Part shown: piece by piece, positions 7,404 to 16,049 of the stretch
How positions within the stretch are numbered: position 1 is the stretch's first letter
How the letters are laid out: each line of letters opens with the position of its first letter
Notes under the pieces: generated by a model
Database searches by the model: none
The model's input: only the letters and a program-made list of their open reading frames with translations
Told to the model about the DNA's origin: nothing
NCBI GenBank assembly: GCA_900539715.1
Contig: UQDA01000013.1
Coordinates: 1-64,000, forward strand
Source: an uncultured Lachnospiraceae bacterium
Lineage (GTDB): Bacteria > Bacillota > Clostridia > Lachnospirales > Lachnospiraceae
Length of the DNA: 64,000 bases
Reading direction: 5' to 3'
Made by a program: the position numbers and the translations under genes

Positions 7404-8724
7404 CTTCCAACTCTCCTATCAGATCGTATTCATATGCGCCGGTCACTCTCGCCTGCACCAAATCGCCTGTCATCAGTTCCTTTGAGGTATTGATGAACAG
7501 ATACCCATCCACATTGGGCGCATCCCGATAAGTCCGCGCCACATAAGCGTTTTCATCTGCGACTTTGCCCTCTACCATTGCCAGGAGTGTCCTGCCTATC
7601 ATGGATTCATCCTTATCAAAGGCGATATCCTGCTGCAGCTCCATTATCTCCTCCTGACGGTTCTTTTTGACCTCTTCCTCCACCTGCTCCGGCATCTCTG
7701 CCGCCGGGGTGTTTTCTTCCTGTGAATAGGTAAACACGCCGAGCCGGTCAAATTCCATCAGATTCACAAAATCCAGCAACTCCTCATGGTCTTTTTCCGT
7801 TTCTCCGGGGAAGCCCGAAATCAATGTCGTACGCAGGCATATATCAGGTATCTCCTCCCGGAGCCGCCCGATGATGCCTTCCAGCTCTTCTCTTCTGGTA
7901 CGGCGTCCCATTTTGGCAAGAATCTTATCCGATGCATGCTGGATAGGCATATCCAGATAATGACAGACCTTCGGCTCCTGCTTCATGACCTGGATAAGCT
8001 CTTCCGTTATCTCCTCGGGATAACAGTACAAAAGCCTTATCCACACAAGACCTTCTATTTTGCAAAGCTTCCTTAAAAGCTCCGGCAGCATTTTTTCTCT
8101 GTACAGGTCTATGCCGTAAACCGTCGTCTCCTGCGCCACGAGGATAAGCTCCTTTGCACCGCCTTCCACAAGCTTTCTGGCTTCTCTTACGAGAGATTCC
8201 ATCGGAACGGAGCGGTAATTGCCGCGCACCGACGGAATGATACAGTAAGTACAACGCTTATTACAACCCTCTGCTATCTTCAAATAAGCAAAATGCCCTC
8301 CGGTTGTAACGCTTCTGGGCGTACCGTAAATACACGGTCTGTCGATATCCTCCAGATGGTTCTCTCCTTTGCCTGACAGTACTGCTTCTACAGTTTCTAC
8401 AATGCTGTCAATCGCAGTCGTACCGATGATTGCGTCCACTTCCGGGATTTCTGTCTGAATCTCATCCTGATAGCGCTGCGCCAGACAACCGCAGACGATC
8501 AGGGCTTTTAACTGTCCTTCATTTTTCAGTTCCGCAAGCTGCAGAATGGTGTTGATACTTTCTTCCTTTGCATCATTGATGAAACAGCAGCTGTTCACCA
8601 CAGCCACGTCCGCTTCGTTTTCATCATCTGTAAAGGTATAGCCCTTTTCGGCAAGAAGTCCCAGCATCATCTCCGTATCCACAAGATTCTTGTCGCAGCC
8701 CAGGGATACAAATAAAATCCGCAT
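7387..8724 (-). CDS. rimO: Ribosomal protein uS12 methylthiotransferase RimO
   Basis: RimO is a radical-SAM enzyme that adds a methylthio group to an aspartate of ribosomal protein S12. The 445-residue protein has the N-terminal UPF0004 domain with cluster cysteines Cys10, Cys46 and Cys80, the radical-SAM triad Cys154, Cys158 and Cys161 (CNKRCTYC), and a C-terminal TRAM domain (about 375-440). The opening MRILFVSLGCDKNLVDTE is typical of RimO rather than MiaB. It lies between rpoZ and pgsA, an arrangement I associate with Lachnospiraceae. Confidence 0.96.
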   Translation of the reverse strand: MRILFVSLGCDKNLVDTEMMLGLLAEKGYTFTDDENEADVAVVNSCCFINDAKEESINTILQLAELKNEGQLKALIVCGCLAQRYQDEIQTEIPEVDAIIGTTAIDSIVETVEAVLSGKGENHLEDIDRPCIYGTPRSVTTGGHFAYLKIAEGCNKRCTYCIIPSVRGNYRSVPMESLVREARKLVEGGAKELILVAQETTVYGIDLYREKMLPELLRKLCKIEGLVWIRLLYCYPEEITEELIQVMKQEPKVCHYLDMPIQHASDKILAKMGRRTRREELEGIIGRLREEIPDICLRTTLISGFPGETEKDHEELLDFVNLMEFDRLGVFTYSQEENTPAAEMPEQVEEEVKKNRQEEIMELQQDIAFDKDESMIGRTLLAMVEGKVADENAYVARTYRDAPNVDGYLFINTSKELMTGDLVQARVTGAYEYDLIGELEDEFTK

Positions 8725-8740
8725 AAATTCTCCCTTGTTC

Positions 8741-8983
8741 TTATTCTTCCTCGTCTTCTCCGAGAATCTTTAATTCACCCTGACGCAGCTCTTCTACTGC
8801 GATGGAAAGGGGCTTTTCTCCCTGCTTTACCCTTACCATAGGCTCATGACCGCCGATTATCTGTCTGGCACGCTTTGCAGTTGCCATCACAATAGAATAA
8901 CGGCTGTTGACGATTTTCTCCTCGCCGGGTTCAACCTCGCTGTTTACTACTTTCATCAAATCGGAATAAGAAGGATGTAACAT
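8741..8983 (-). CDS. rpoZ: RNA polymerase omega subunit
   Basis: Omega helps assemble and stabilise RNA polymerase. The 80-residue protein has the expected helical core, including NSRYSIVMATAKRARQI (about 26-42), and an acidic tail. It begins two bases after the gmk stop and precedes rimO, fitting the common gmk-rpoZ pairing. Translation is probably coupled to gmk. Confidence 0.93.
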   Translation of the reverse strand: MLHPSYSDLMKVVNSEVEPGEEKIVNSRYSIVMATAKRARQIIGGHEPMVRVKQGEKPLSIAVEELRQGELKILGEDEEE

Positions 8984-8985
8984 GT

Positions 8986-9621
8986 TTAATTTTCTCCTTT
9001 CGCAAGAGCGTCCAGCTCTTCTTTGAGTGTGTTGATAGTTTCTGTATTCAATGACGGCCAGCCGTGTGCAGCGGCAACGATACCGTTTATTCTGCCCATG
9101 CAGGCATCCAGATCGTCGTTGACCTCGATAAAATCATATCTGCCGATATATTCCGCCTCTTCTCGCGCTCTCTTTAAACGCTGCTCAATAACTTCAGCAG
9201 TTTCCGTCCCACGCTTCTCCAGGCGGTGCTTTAACTCCTGTGCAGAAGGCGGCAAAAGGAACAAAAGCAACGCTTCCGGGAACTTTTCTTTTACCTTCAG
9301 CGCTCCCTGCACTTCTATTTCCAGAACAACGTCCCTGCCGCTCTCAAGCTGCTCCTCCACCCATGCTCTGGGCGTACCGTAATAATTGCCTACATAGCTC
9401 GCGTATTCTATCAGTCCGTCGTTCGCTATGGTTTCCTCAAACGTCTCCTTCTCTACAAAAAAATAAGAAACGCCGTCTTTTTCCCCATCTCTGGGCGCTC
9501 TTGTCGTCATAGAAACCGACAATGCATAATTATCATAGCTGTCCACAAGCTTTTTCACAAGGGTGCCCTTGCCTACACCGGAAAATCCGGATATGACGAT
9601 CAATAACCCTTTATGTTTCAT
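8986..9621 (-). CDS. gmk: Guanylate kinase
   Basis: Gmk converts GMP and ATP to GDP and ADP. The 211-residue protein has the P-loop GFSGVGKGT (12-20), the SMTTRAPRDGEKDGVSYFFV GMP-binding segment, and the lid region. I chose the ATG at 9621, which overlaps the remA stop by 11 bases and has GGAGGAG upstream. The longer in-frame start would sit well inside remA. Order remA-gmk-rpoZ is standard in Firmicutes. Confidence 0.97.
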   Translation of the reverse strand: MKHKGLLIVISGFSGVGKGTLVKKLVDSYDNYALSVSMTTRAPRDGEKDGVSYFFVEKETFEETIANDGLIEYASYVGNYYGTPRAWVEEQLESGRDVVLEIEVQGALKVKEKFPEALLLFLLPPSAQELKHRLEKRGTETAEVIEQRLKRAREEAEYIGRYDFIEVNDDLDACMGRINGIVAAAHGWPSLNTETINTLKEELDALAKGEN

Positions 9622-9898
9622 CCTGCTGTTTCTCCTCCTCCAAAGCCGGCTGTGCCCCTTCCGGAAGCTGTGCCCGCGCTGCAATCGTCTCCGGCAGCAG
9701 CGCCGATAAGATCAGCTGGCTGTTTTCCATCACAAGGACAGCCTTTGTCCTGCGTCCCTGCGAAGCATCGACCGCGGTCCCCGCCTCTTTGGCCTTCTGT
9801 ACCAGACGTCTTACAGGCGCTGATTCGGGGCTTACCACTGCGATTATCTTATCCGTATTTACAATATTGCCGAAACCGATATGAATGAACTGACTCAA
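9611..9898 (-). CDS. remA: Extracellular matrix regulator RemA (DUF370)
   Basis: RemA is a small DNA-binding protein that in Bacillus activates biofilm matrix genes. The 95-residue protein shows the family signature GFGNIVNTDKIIAVVSPESAP (split here as residues about 8-28) and the following GRRTKAVLVMENSQLILSA core. It starts at a TTG (9898) eight bases after AAAGGCGG. An alanine- and glutamate-rich tail of about 20 residues extends past the usual family length. It sits between yicC and gmk, as in Bacillus. Confidence 0.92.
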   Translation of the reverse strand: MSQFIHIGFGNIVNTDKIIAVVSPESAPVRRLVQKAKEAGTAVDASQGRRTKAVLVMENSQLILSALLPETIAARAQLPEGAQPALEEEKQQDET

Positions 9899-9911
9899 TT
9901 CTCGACCGCCT

Positions 9912-10790
9912 TTACTCGATATTCTGTATCTGTTCGCGAACCTTCTCGATCAGGGTCTTTAATTCAATTCCCCTGTCGGATAACTCCAGATCAGTTGTCT
10001 TTGACAGGATCGTATTCGCCTCACGGTTCATCTCCTGCGCCAGAAAATCCAGCTTACGGCCAACGCAGCCTCCATCTGTCAGCGTTTTCTTTGTTGCTTC
10101 TATGTGACTTTTTAAGCGGACGATTTCCTCATCCACGCACACCTTATCCGCAAATACGGTTACCTCAGTCAAAAGCCTGCCTTCGTCTGCCCTGACATCA
10201 CCCAGAAGTTCCTGCACTCTCTCCAGAAGCTTCTGGCGATACTCTGATACAATCTGCGGAGAACGCGCTTCAATAAAGTCCACATGTCCGTGCATCTCAT
10301 CCAGCTTTCCGCAAAGATCCTGCAAAAGATTTGCACCTTCACGTACCCTTGTTTCCACAAATCCTTCTACCGCTCCCCGAACCGCTTTCTCCAGTGTCTT
10401 CCAGATGCCTTCTTCGTCTGTTTCTTCCTCTTCCATGGAAAAAACCTCCGGCATCCGTGACAGTGTAGAAAGACGCACATCATTCTCCAGGCCGAATTCA
10501 TCCGACATCTGTCTGAAATATTCCAGATATTTTGCCGCAGCTTCCCGGTTATAGCGGATGGCTGACTGTCCCTGTCCCATATCTTCATAGGTAATATACA
10601 CGTCCACCTTGCCGCGCTGAATATATTCCTTCAAAAGAGAGCGTATTGCCGCTTCAAAAAAATTCAGCTTCTTTGGCATCTTCAGATTCACATCCAGATA
10701 CCTGTGGTTGACTGATTTCATCTCTACCGTAAATTTGCGGTCATCTTCGCAGACCTCACATCTGCCAAAGCCTGTCATGCTTTTTATCAT
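9912..10790 (-). CDS. yicC: YicC-family protein (endoribonuclease)
   Basis: This 292-residue protein carries the N-terminal YicC_N domain (KSMTGFGRCE at the start) and the C-terminal DUF1732 domain with the conserved EMNREANTILSK segment near 260. Escherichia coli YicC was reported as an endoribonuclease acting on small RNA RyhB, so a role in RNA turnover is likely. The ATG at 10790 starts the conserved MxKSMTGFG motif; an ATG four codons upstream is the alternative. It is the first gene of the yicC-remA-gmk-rpoZ-rimO-pgsA unit and has a good promoter at 10849-10877. Confidence 0.93.
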   Translation of the reverse strand: MIKSMTGFGRCEVCEDDRKFTVEMKSVNHRYLDVNLKMPKKLNFFEAAIRSLLKEYIQRGKVDVYITYEDMGQGQSAIRYNREAAAKYLEYFRQMSDEFGLENDVRLSTLSRMPEVFSMEEEETDEEGIWKTLEKAVRGAVEGFVETRVREGANLLQDLCGKLDEMHGHVDFIEARSPQIVSEYRQKLLERVQELLGDVRADEGRLLTEVTVFADKVCVDEEIVRLKSHIEATKKTLTDGGCVGRKLDFLAQEMNREANTILSKTTDLELSDRGIELKTLIEKVREQIQNIE

Positions 10791-10848
10791 CTGTTCTCCC
10801 ATCCGTGTTTTCTAAAAAAGAAACACCAATGATTCCATAGTTCTCTTT

Positions 10849-10877
10849 ATTATAATCGCCGCGACTGCTCCCGTCAA
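10849..10877 (-). promoter_or_regulatory. Sigma-A promoter of the yicC operon
   Basis: TTGACG (10877-10872), 17-base spacer, TATAAT (10854-10849). It is back to back with the promoter of the plus-strand rqcH gene. Confidence 0.85.
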
Positions 10878-10880
10878 GTA

Positions 10881-10910
10881 TTGTGTTTTCCGGACCGCTT
10901 CTGTTATACT
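10881..10910 (+). promoter_or_regulatory. Probable sigma-A promoter of rqcH/fbpA
   Basis: TTGTGT (10881-10886), 18-base spacer, TATACT (10905-10910), about 57 bases upstream of the ATG. Confidence 0.7.
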
Positions 10911-10966
10911 TGTGATGCAATTTATCATTTGCTTCATACATCATTTCAAGAAAGAAGGAACCCCTC

Positions 10967-12706
10967 ATGGCATTTGACGGAATCACCATTTCAAATATTG
11001 TAAAAGACCTGCAGGACGTTCTCACAGACGGACGGCTTTCCAAGATAGCCCAGCCCGAACCGGACGAACTGCTCCTGACTATAAAAGGAAAAAACAGACA
11101 GCATCGCCTCTGCCTTTCGGCAAGCGCCTCTTTGCCACTGATCTATCTGACTGCAGACAACAAGCAAAGTCCCCTGACTGCGCCGAATTTCTGCATGCTT
11201 TTAAGAAAGCATATCCAGAACGGCAGGATAATTTCCATCACCCAGCCGGGGTTGGAACGCATCGTCATCTTTACCGTAGAGCATTTGGACGAACTGGGTG
11301 ACCTGCGCCGCAAAAAGCTTATCGTGGAAATCATGGGCAAGCACAGCAACATCATATTCTGCGATGAAAACGACATGATACTGGACAGCATCAAGCATAT
11401 TTCCGGTCTTGTCAGCTCCGTGCGTGAGGTTCTTCCGGGCAAACCCTGGTTCATCCCGCACACGCAGGAGAAATTCGACCCTCTCACCGCCGACAGGGAA
11501 CTTTTTATGGAACAGGTCTTTTCAAAGCCGACGGATTGCTATAAGGCTCTCTATACCACCTTTACGGGCCTGTCCCCCGCCGTTTCCCACGAAATCTGTT
11601 ACCGGGCAAAAGGCGGCGCGCAGGAGGCGACCGCCGCATGCTCCGACGCAGACAAAGAAGCGCTCTGGAATGCCTTTTCAAATGTAATGGACGATGTAAA
11701 AACTGGGAGCTTTTCTCCCTGTATCGTGTACGAAAACGGCGCACCCGCAGAATATGCCTCCATCCCGCTAACCTCCTACCCGGAAGCCGCACGCAGGCAA
11801 TATCAGCATATTTCCGCCCTTTTGGAAGACTATTACGCGGAAAAAAATCGCATTACCCGTATCCGTCAGCGTTCCTCCGATTTACGACGCATCGTTTCTA
11901 CTGCGTTAGAGCGCAACGTCAAGAAATACGACCTTCAGCTAAAGCAGTTAAAGGACACTGAAAAGCGCGACAAATACCGTATCTGGGGTGAACTGCTGAA
12001 TACTTACGGCTATAGCGCTGCACCGGGCGCAAAATCTCTTGAAGCCGAAAATTACTATACGGGTGAAATGACCGTCATCCCTCTGGACCCTCAGCTTTCC
12101 GCCGTGGAAAATGCAAAAAAATACTTTGAAAAATACAATAAACTAAAACGAACGAACGAAGCGCTGACTGCCCTCACGCAGGAAGTCCATGCCGAGATAG
12201 AGCATCTGGAATCCGTCAGCAACGCGCTGGACATCGCAGTGAAAGAGGAAGACCTCGTCCAGATAAAAGAGGAGCTTATTGAAAGCGGATATATCCGCCG
12301 CAAGGGAGGAACCAAAAAAGTAAAAATTACCAGCCGCCCCTTCCATTACATCAGCAGCGACGGCTTTTCCATCTATGTCGGCAAAAATAATCTTCAGAAC
12401 GAAGAGCTGACCTTTAAATTCGCCGTAGGAAACGACTGGTGGTTTCACGCAAAAGGACGTCCCGGTTCCCATGTCATCGTCCGTTCAGAAGGAAAGGAAC
12501 TCCCCGATTCCACGTTCGAGGAAGCGGCCCGTCTTGCCGCCTACTATTCCACCGGACGCGGTCAGGAAAAGGTCGAGATAGACTATATCGAGAAAAAACA
12601 TGTGAAAAAGGTAGCCGGCGCAAAGCCGGGCTTCGTCATCTACCACACCAATTATTCTATGGTGATCGATACGGATATCTCCGGCATTCTGCCTGCGCAG
12701 GACTGA
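10967..12706 (+). CDS. rqcH: NFACT-family protein (RqcH / fibronectin-binding FbpA)
   Basis: RqcH binds stalled 50S subunits and directs C-terminal alanine tailing of the nascent chain in ribosome quality control. The older name is fibronectin-binding protein FbpA. The 579-residue protein has the NFACT-N domain at the start (MAFDGITISNIVKDL, then DGRLSKIAQPEPDELLL), a coiled-coil middle (about 270-440), and the NFACT-R domain at the end (WWFHAKGRPGSHVIVRS, about 488-504). The ribosome site AGAAAGAAGGA is about 9 bases upstream. A bidirectional terminator follows. Confidence 0.95.
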   Translation: MAFDGITISNIVKDLQDVLTDGRLSKIAQPEPDELLLTIKGKNRQHRLCLSASASLPLIYLTADNKQSPLTAPNFCMLLRKHIQNGRIISITQPGLERIVIFTVEHLDELGDLRRKKLIVEIMGKHSNIIFCDENDMILDSIKHISGLVSSVREVLPGKPWFIPHTQEKFDPLTADRELFMEQVFSKPTDCYKALYTTFTGLSPAVSHEICYRAKGGAQEATAACSDADKEALWNAFSNVMDDVKTGSFSPCIVYENGAPAEYASIPLTSYPEAARRQYQHISALLEDYYAEKNRITRIRQRSSDLRRIVSTALERNVKKYDLQLKQLKDTEKRDKYRIWGELLNTYGYSAAPGAKSLEAENYYTGEMTVIPLDPQLSAVENAKKYFEKYNKLKRTNEALTALTQEVHAEIEHLESVSNALDIAVKEEDLVQIKEELIESGYIRRKGGTKKVKITSRPFHYISSDGFSIYVGKNNLQNEELTFKFAVGNDWWFHAKGRPGSHVIVRSEGKELPDSTFEEAARLAAYYSTGRGQEKVEIDYIEKKHVKKVAGAKPGFVIYHTNYSMVIDTDISGILPAQD

Positions 12707-12744
12707 AAAATCCGATATCTTCCATGAAAAAAGTGTATTTAAAA

Positions 12745-12777
12745 AGCGGCGCAGGAAGGCAATCTCCCTGCGCCGCT
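12745..12777. terminator. Bidirectional terminator between rqcH and the coat-like genes
   Basis: An 11-base GC-rich stem (AGCGGCGCAGG with CCTGCGCCGCT) is flanked by T-rich DNA on one side and A-rich DNA on the other, so it can end transcripts from both converging genes. Confidence 0.85.
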
Positions 12778-12791
12778 CTTTATTTCTATAT

Positions 12792-13049
12792 TTACAGTGT
12801 CCCGGAAGTAAACAGGCTCTTTACATGCTCCACTTCCTCCTGCGTTGCCTTCGCAGCGGGAACATAGTAGGACTTTTCACGCGCCAGCTGATACAACTCC
12901 TCCTGCGACTGCTCGCATGCCGCACGGAACTGCTTCAGCGTCGTTTTCAATTCCTTATTTTCCGTCTGCGGTATCATCTCGCCGAAACGCACCAGCTCGC
13001 CGTTGATACCCGCCAGCGTATCCGCTACCATCGTCTTATCCTCAAACAT
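12792..13049 (-). CDS. Small spore-coat-like protein (CotF type)
   Basis: This 85-residue, mostly helical protein has no signal peptide or membrane helix. Its pattern (MFEDKTMVADTLAGINGELV, then an EELYQLAREKSYYVPAAKAT segment) resembles the small coat-F/ferritin-like proteins that sporulating Clostridia encode in pairs. The partner is at 13066-13251, 16 bases upstream, and both have AAGGGGG- or AGGAGG-type ribosome sites. Coat location is inferred from similarity and pairing. No clear sigma-K or sigma-G promoter was found. Confidence 0.7.
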   Translation of the reverse strand: MFEDKTMVADTLAGINGELVRFGEMIPQTENKELKTTLKQFRAACEQSQEELYQLAREKSYYVPAAKATQEEVEHVKSLFTSGTL

Positions 13050-13065
13050 TTCGCATCCCCCTTTC

Positions 13066-13251
13066 TTAATTCAGAAAATCCATCAGCGTCCGCTTGTTAT
13101 CCATCGCGTTTTTTGCCCCTTGTTCAAAAAACTGCTTCACCTTTTCATCCTGGGCGTAGCCTGCATACTCCTTCATCTTGCAGTGAGTCGTGTCGTAACC
13201 GCCGATCAAGTGGCGCAGATTCTGAAGCTCCAGCTCGGATAAATTTGCCAT
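13066..13251 (-). CDS. Small spore-coat-like protein, partner of the 12.8 kb gene
   Basis: This 61-residue helical protein (LSELELQNLRHLIGGYDTTH at residues 4-23) resembles short CotF-like coat proteins in Clostridia, in which a conserved helix is followed by YAxxAxDxxVKQFFExxA-like residues. It is immediately upstream of the 85-residue partner and probably cotranscribed. The ribosome site AAAGGAGGAG precedes the ATG. The function is inferred. Confidence 0.7.
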   Translation of the reverse strand: MANLSELELQNLRHLIGGYDTTHCKMKEYAGYAQDEKVKQFFEQGAKNAMDNKRTLMDFLN

Positions 13252-13324
13252 CGTTTTCTCCTCCTTTTCGAGCGCCGCTCAACCCTTCTGCAGCGCTTCC
13301 GGTTTTAAGCATTCCCGAAACGGC

Positions 13325-14272
13325 TCATTTTATACGCGCCTCTTCAAAAGGGACCGAAATCTCCACATATCCGGCGTCATACGGAGCGACCGTATACGGC
13401 GGCAAATAAAAGACAATGCCTCCGTCCGCAAAATACCAGCCTGCCTTTCTAAAATCAAATTGCTGCATGATTTCCTGCGCGTCCGCATAATATCCTTCTT
13501 CCTGCGATATCTTTTCCAGAAATCTTTCCCGCAGAAGCCGCTCCCATTCCCTCTGTGTAAGCCCGCTCATTTCTGTAAGCTCTGCTCTTCTCCCATCCGC
13601 CAGATCAAACGCATAGGTCTCCCGATAAGGCATTCCGTGAACGCTGCCCTCATACAGATACGAATCCATCAAAACGCTTACATATCCATTAAGGACACCG
13701 ACAGAACTGACTTTATATTCCTCTCCCCACGGTCCTGCCCATCCCGCATCACGGCTTTCCCGATAAACTTCCAGTGCGGACTGTCGGGTAGAATTTTCAT
13801 CCGACTCATATTCCCTGAGTTTTTCATCCGCCCATCTTTCAAAAAAGCCGTTCACCTCACCGATTCCTTCCCCGCTTCCCAAAAGCACCGGGTAGGAAAG
13901 CTTCAGGACAAAAATTCCGGTTCCGTCATCTGCCTCATACTCTTTTTCCCGAAAATGTATCTCATAAGTTATCTTTCCGCTGCTCCCTCCGGAAATCCTG
14001 CCTTTTTTCTGTCCGTAAAAATTCGAAATTGCTTTCCCCTCGGTATTCCAGGCATCAGATTCTCCCTCTGTCCCTCCTTCTTCCGTCCTGTTTCCGCCTC
14101 TTCCTTCCGTCTCATTTTGCTGTTCCTGCCTGTTTCTTTCACCGCATCCCGCTGCCGCCGCTCCGCACATCATAAGAAGCGCCCCCGCCGCCACAAATGC
14201 CGTCCACACCGCCAGATCCCTGCCGTTTCTTTTTTTCCACTCTGCAATCTTTTGCCAGATATCCCTGTACAT
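13325..14272 (-). CDS. Membrane-anchored RsiV-like protein (DUF4163/DUF3298)
   Basis: This 315-residue protein has a basic N-terminus, a hydrophobic segment (about 21-42) ending in a cysteine that may be either a membrane anchor or a lipobox, an Arg/Glu/Gly-rich linker (about 45-80), and an extracytoplasmic domain. The C-terminal sequence FYLPPYTVAPYDAGYVEI near 290-307 matches the DUF3298 signature of RsiV and PdaC proteins. I chose ATG 14272, 8 bases after AGGTG. RsiV senses lysozyme, but no sigma factor gene is adjacent, so substrate and role are unknown. It resembles the protein at 4652-5533 in design. Confidence 0.75.
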   Translation of the reverse strand: MYRDIWQKIAEWKKRNGRDLAVWTAFVAAGALLMMCGAAAAGCGERNRQEQQNETEGRGGNRTEEGGTEGESDAWNTEGKAISNFYGQKKGRISGGSSGKITYEIHFREKEYEADDGTGIFVLKLSYPVLLGSGEGIGEVNGFFERWADEKLREYESDENSTRQSALEVYRESRDAGWAGPWGEEYKVSSVGVLNGYVSVLMDSYLYEGSVHGMPYRETYAFDLADGRRAELTEMSGLTQREWERLLRERFLEKISQEEGYYADAQEIMQQFDFRKAGWYFADGGIVFYLPPYTVAPYDAGYVEISVPFEEARIK

Positions 14273-14361
14273 ATCTTTTTCACCTGCCTCCGATGCTTTT
14301 TTCCAGTATGCCCTCCGCAGGAAAAAATATGCAGTATCCCGAAAATGTGTGTGGCAGAATA

Positions 14362-14397
14362 CAAAACCGCCGCAGAACGTTCCCATCCTGCGGCGGT
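14362..14397 (-). terminator. Intrinsic terminator after glgA
   Basis: A 10-base stem (ACCGCCGCAG with CTGCGGCGGT) is followed by TTTT on the minus strand, 22 bases after the glgA stop. Confidence 0.85.
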
Positions 14398-14419
14398 CAA
14401 AATACTTTTATAAAAATTC

Positions 14420-15865
14420 TCAGCCAATCAGCCAGTCATACATCTCCTGATATTTCTTTGCGGAAACATGCCATGAAAAATCTGCCGCCATCGCGCGGTC
14501 TACAATCTTATTCCATTCACGTTTTTTATCATAATAGATACTCTCCGCATACCGGATAGTTCCCAACATTTCATGCGCGTTATAATTGTGGAAAGAAAAT
14601 CCTGTCCCGGTTCCTTCGTATTCATTGTAAGGAGCAACCGTATCCTTTAATCCGCCCGTCTCGCGCACGATCGGCACCGTGCCGTAGCGCAGGCTCATCA
14701 GCTGGCTCAGGCCACAGGGCTCGAACAGCGAAGGCATCAGGAACGCATCACAGGATGCATAAATCCTGTGTGACAGCTCTTCGGAATAATAAATCTGTGC
14801 GGAAACCTTTCCGCCGTACTTCCATGCAAAATGACGGAACATATTCTCATAGCGCTCTTCGCCTGTGCCGAGCACTACGATCTGTACATTGTCCTGACAC
14901 AGCTCATCCATCACATAAGCAATGAGGTCAAAGCCTTTCTGGTCTGTTAAACGGGACACGATGCCTATCATCATCGTCTTGTCGTTCTGCTCCAGCCCAA
15001 GATCTGCCTGCAGGGCACGTTTATTTTTAATCTTCTCCTTGCGGAAATTCATCGCATTATAACGGTTCACGATATAAGGATCCGTTTCCGGGTTAAAATC
15101 GCCATAATCAATGCCATTCAAAATGCCGCGCAGGTCATGCTGACGCGCCTGCAGCAGTCCGTTCAAACCTTCGCCGTAAAAATCAGTCTTGATTTCTTCC
15201 GCATAAGTCGGGCTTACCGTCGTGATGGCATCCGCATATACAAGACCGCCCTTTAACAGATTCGCATCCTTATACGCTTCCAGCTTATCCGGTGCAAAGT
15301 AATAATCAGACAGCCCCGTTATTTCCTGCACGTCTTTAATGCTCCATTTACCCTGGAATTTCAGGTTATGAATCGTCATTACAGTCTTGATGCCTCTGTA
15401 AAAATCGCCCGCTGAAAACCGCTCATGCAGATAAACGGGGATAAGACCTGTCTGCCAGTCGTGACAGTGGATCAGATCCGGTTTAAAATCGATGACCGGC
15501 AATATCGAAAGCGCTGCTTTTGAGAAAAACGCAAATTTCTCAATTTCAAATAATGCATTATCACAATATGGTTTGAAACCATTAAAATAATATTCATTAT
15601 CAATAAAATAATATTTGATGCCTTCATACTCGGCTTCCAGAATTCCCACATACTCGTTCTTCCAGTGAAACTCCATATAAAAATGGTCTCTGTAACGGAG
15701 CATATCCTTCTTATTCTGGCTCATGCAATTGTATTTCGGCAGGATAACACGCACATCGTAATGCTCCTTGTCAAGGCATTTCGGCAAAGAACCTACAACA
15801 TCCGCAAGCCCTCCGGTCTTGATAAACGGCACGCCCTCTGACGCAACAAATAAAATCTTTCTCAT
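14420..15865 (-). CDS. glgA: Glycogen synthase (ADP-glucose)
   Basis: GlgA transfers glucose from ADP-glucose to the growing alpha-1,4-glucan. The 481-residue GT5 enzyme has the N-terminal donor-binding motif KTGGLADVVGSLP (about 16-28), the HDWQTGLIP acceptor region, and the C-terminal PSLFEPCGLSQ motif of GT-B glycosyltransferases. ATG 15865 follows GGGAGG. No other glycogen gene (glgB, glgC, glgD, glgP) is adjacent, so it is a single-gene unit here, closed by a terminator. A short palindrome (CTATGC-CAT-GCATAG) lies about 35 bases upstream, but no convincing -35 was found. Confidence 0.96.
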   Translation of the reverse strand: MRKILFVASEGVPFIKTGGLADVVGSLPKCLDKEHYDVRVILPKYNCMSQNKKDMLRYRDHFYMEFHWKNEYVGILEAEYEGIKYYFIDNEYYFNGFKPYCDNALFEIEKFAFFSKAALSILPVIDFKPDLIHCHDWQTGLIPVYLHERFSAGDFYRGIKTVMTIHNLKFQGKWSIKDVQEITGLSDYYFAPDKLEAYKDANLLKGGLVYADAITTVSPTYAEEIKTDFYGEGLNGLLQARQHDLRGILNGIDYGDFNPETDPYIVNRYNAMNFRKEKIKNKRALQADLGLEQNDKTMMIGIVSRLTDQKGFDLIAYVMDELCQDNVQIVVLGTGEERYENMFRHFAWKYGGKVSAQIYYSEELSHRIYASCDAFLMPSLFEPCGLSQLMSLRYGTVPIVRETGGLKDTVAPYNEYEGTGTGFSFHNYNAHEMLGTIRYAESIYYDKKREWNKIVDRAMAADFSWHVSAKKYQEMYDWLIG

Positions 15866-15901
15866 GATATGTCCTCCCAATTCATGTATTCCCTAAACCC
15901 T

Positions 15902-15916
15902 CTCCTATGCCATGCA
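15902..15916. promoter_or_regulatory. Small palindrome upstream of glgA
   Basis: CTATGC and GCATAG arms with a 3-base centre lie close to a TATAAT-like element on the minus strand. It may be an operator, but there is no further support. Confidence 0.25.
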
Positions 15917-15969
15917 TAGACATTATAATTATTATACATCATTCTTTTCTATTAGGAAAGGGGTTCTTC

Positions 15970-15998
15970 TTGCATTATTTCCGTATCTGTGCTATCTT
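15970..15998 (+). promoter_or_regulatory. Sigma-A promoter of the PfoR/EIIC-type transporter gene
   Basis: TTGCAT (15970-15975), 17-base spacer, TATCTT (15993-15998). Confidence 0.75.
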
Positions 15999-16007
15999 AG
16001 CTTCATT

Positions 16008-16025
16008 CACCTGTCTTGTCAGGTG
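16008..16025. promoter_or_regulatory. Candidate NiaR operator
   Basis: A perfect inverted repeat, CACCTG-TCTTGT-CAGGTG, starts 10 bases downstream of the -10 element and would cover the transcription start. Its core resembles niacin-repressor (NiaR/YrxA) sites as I remember them from Bacillus. The niaR gene lies at the far end of the same transporter gene. Confidence 0.55.
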
Positions 16026-16049
16026 TAAATGCACGAGGAGGAAGTTCAA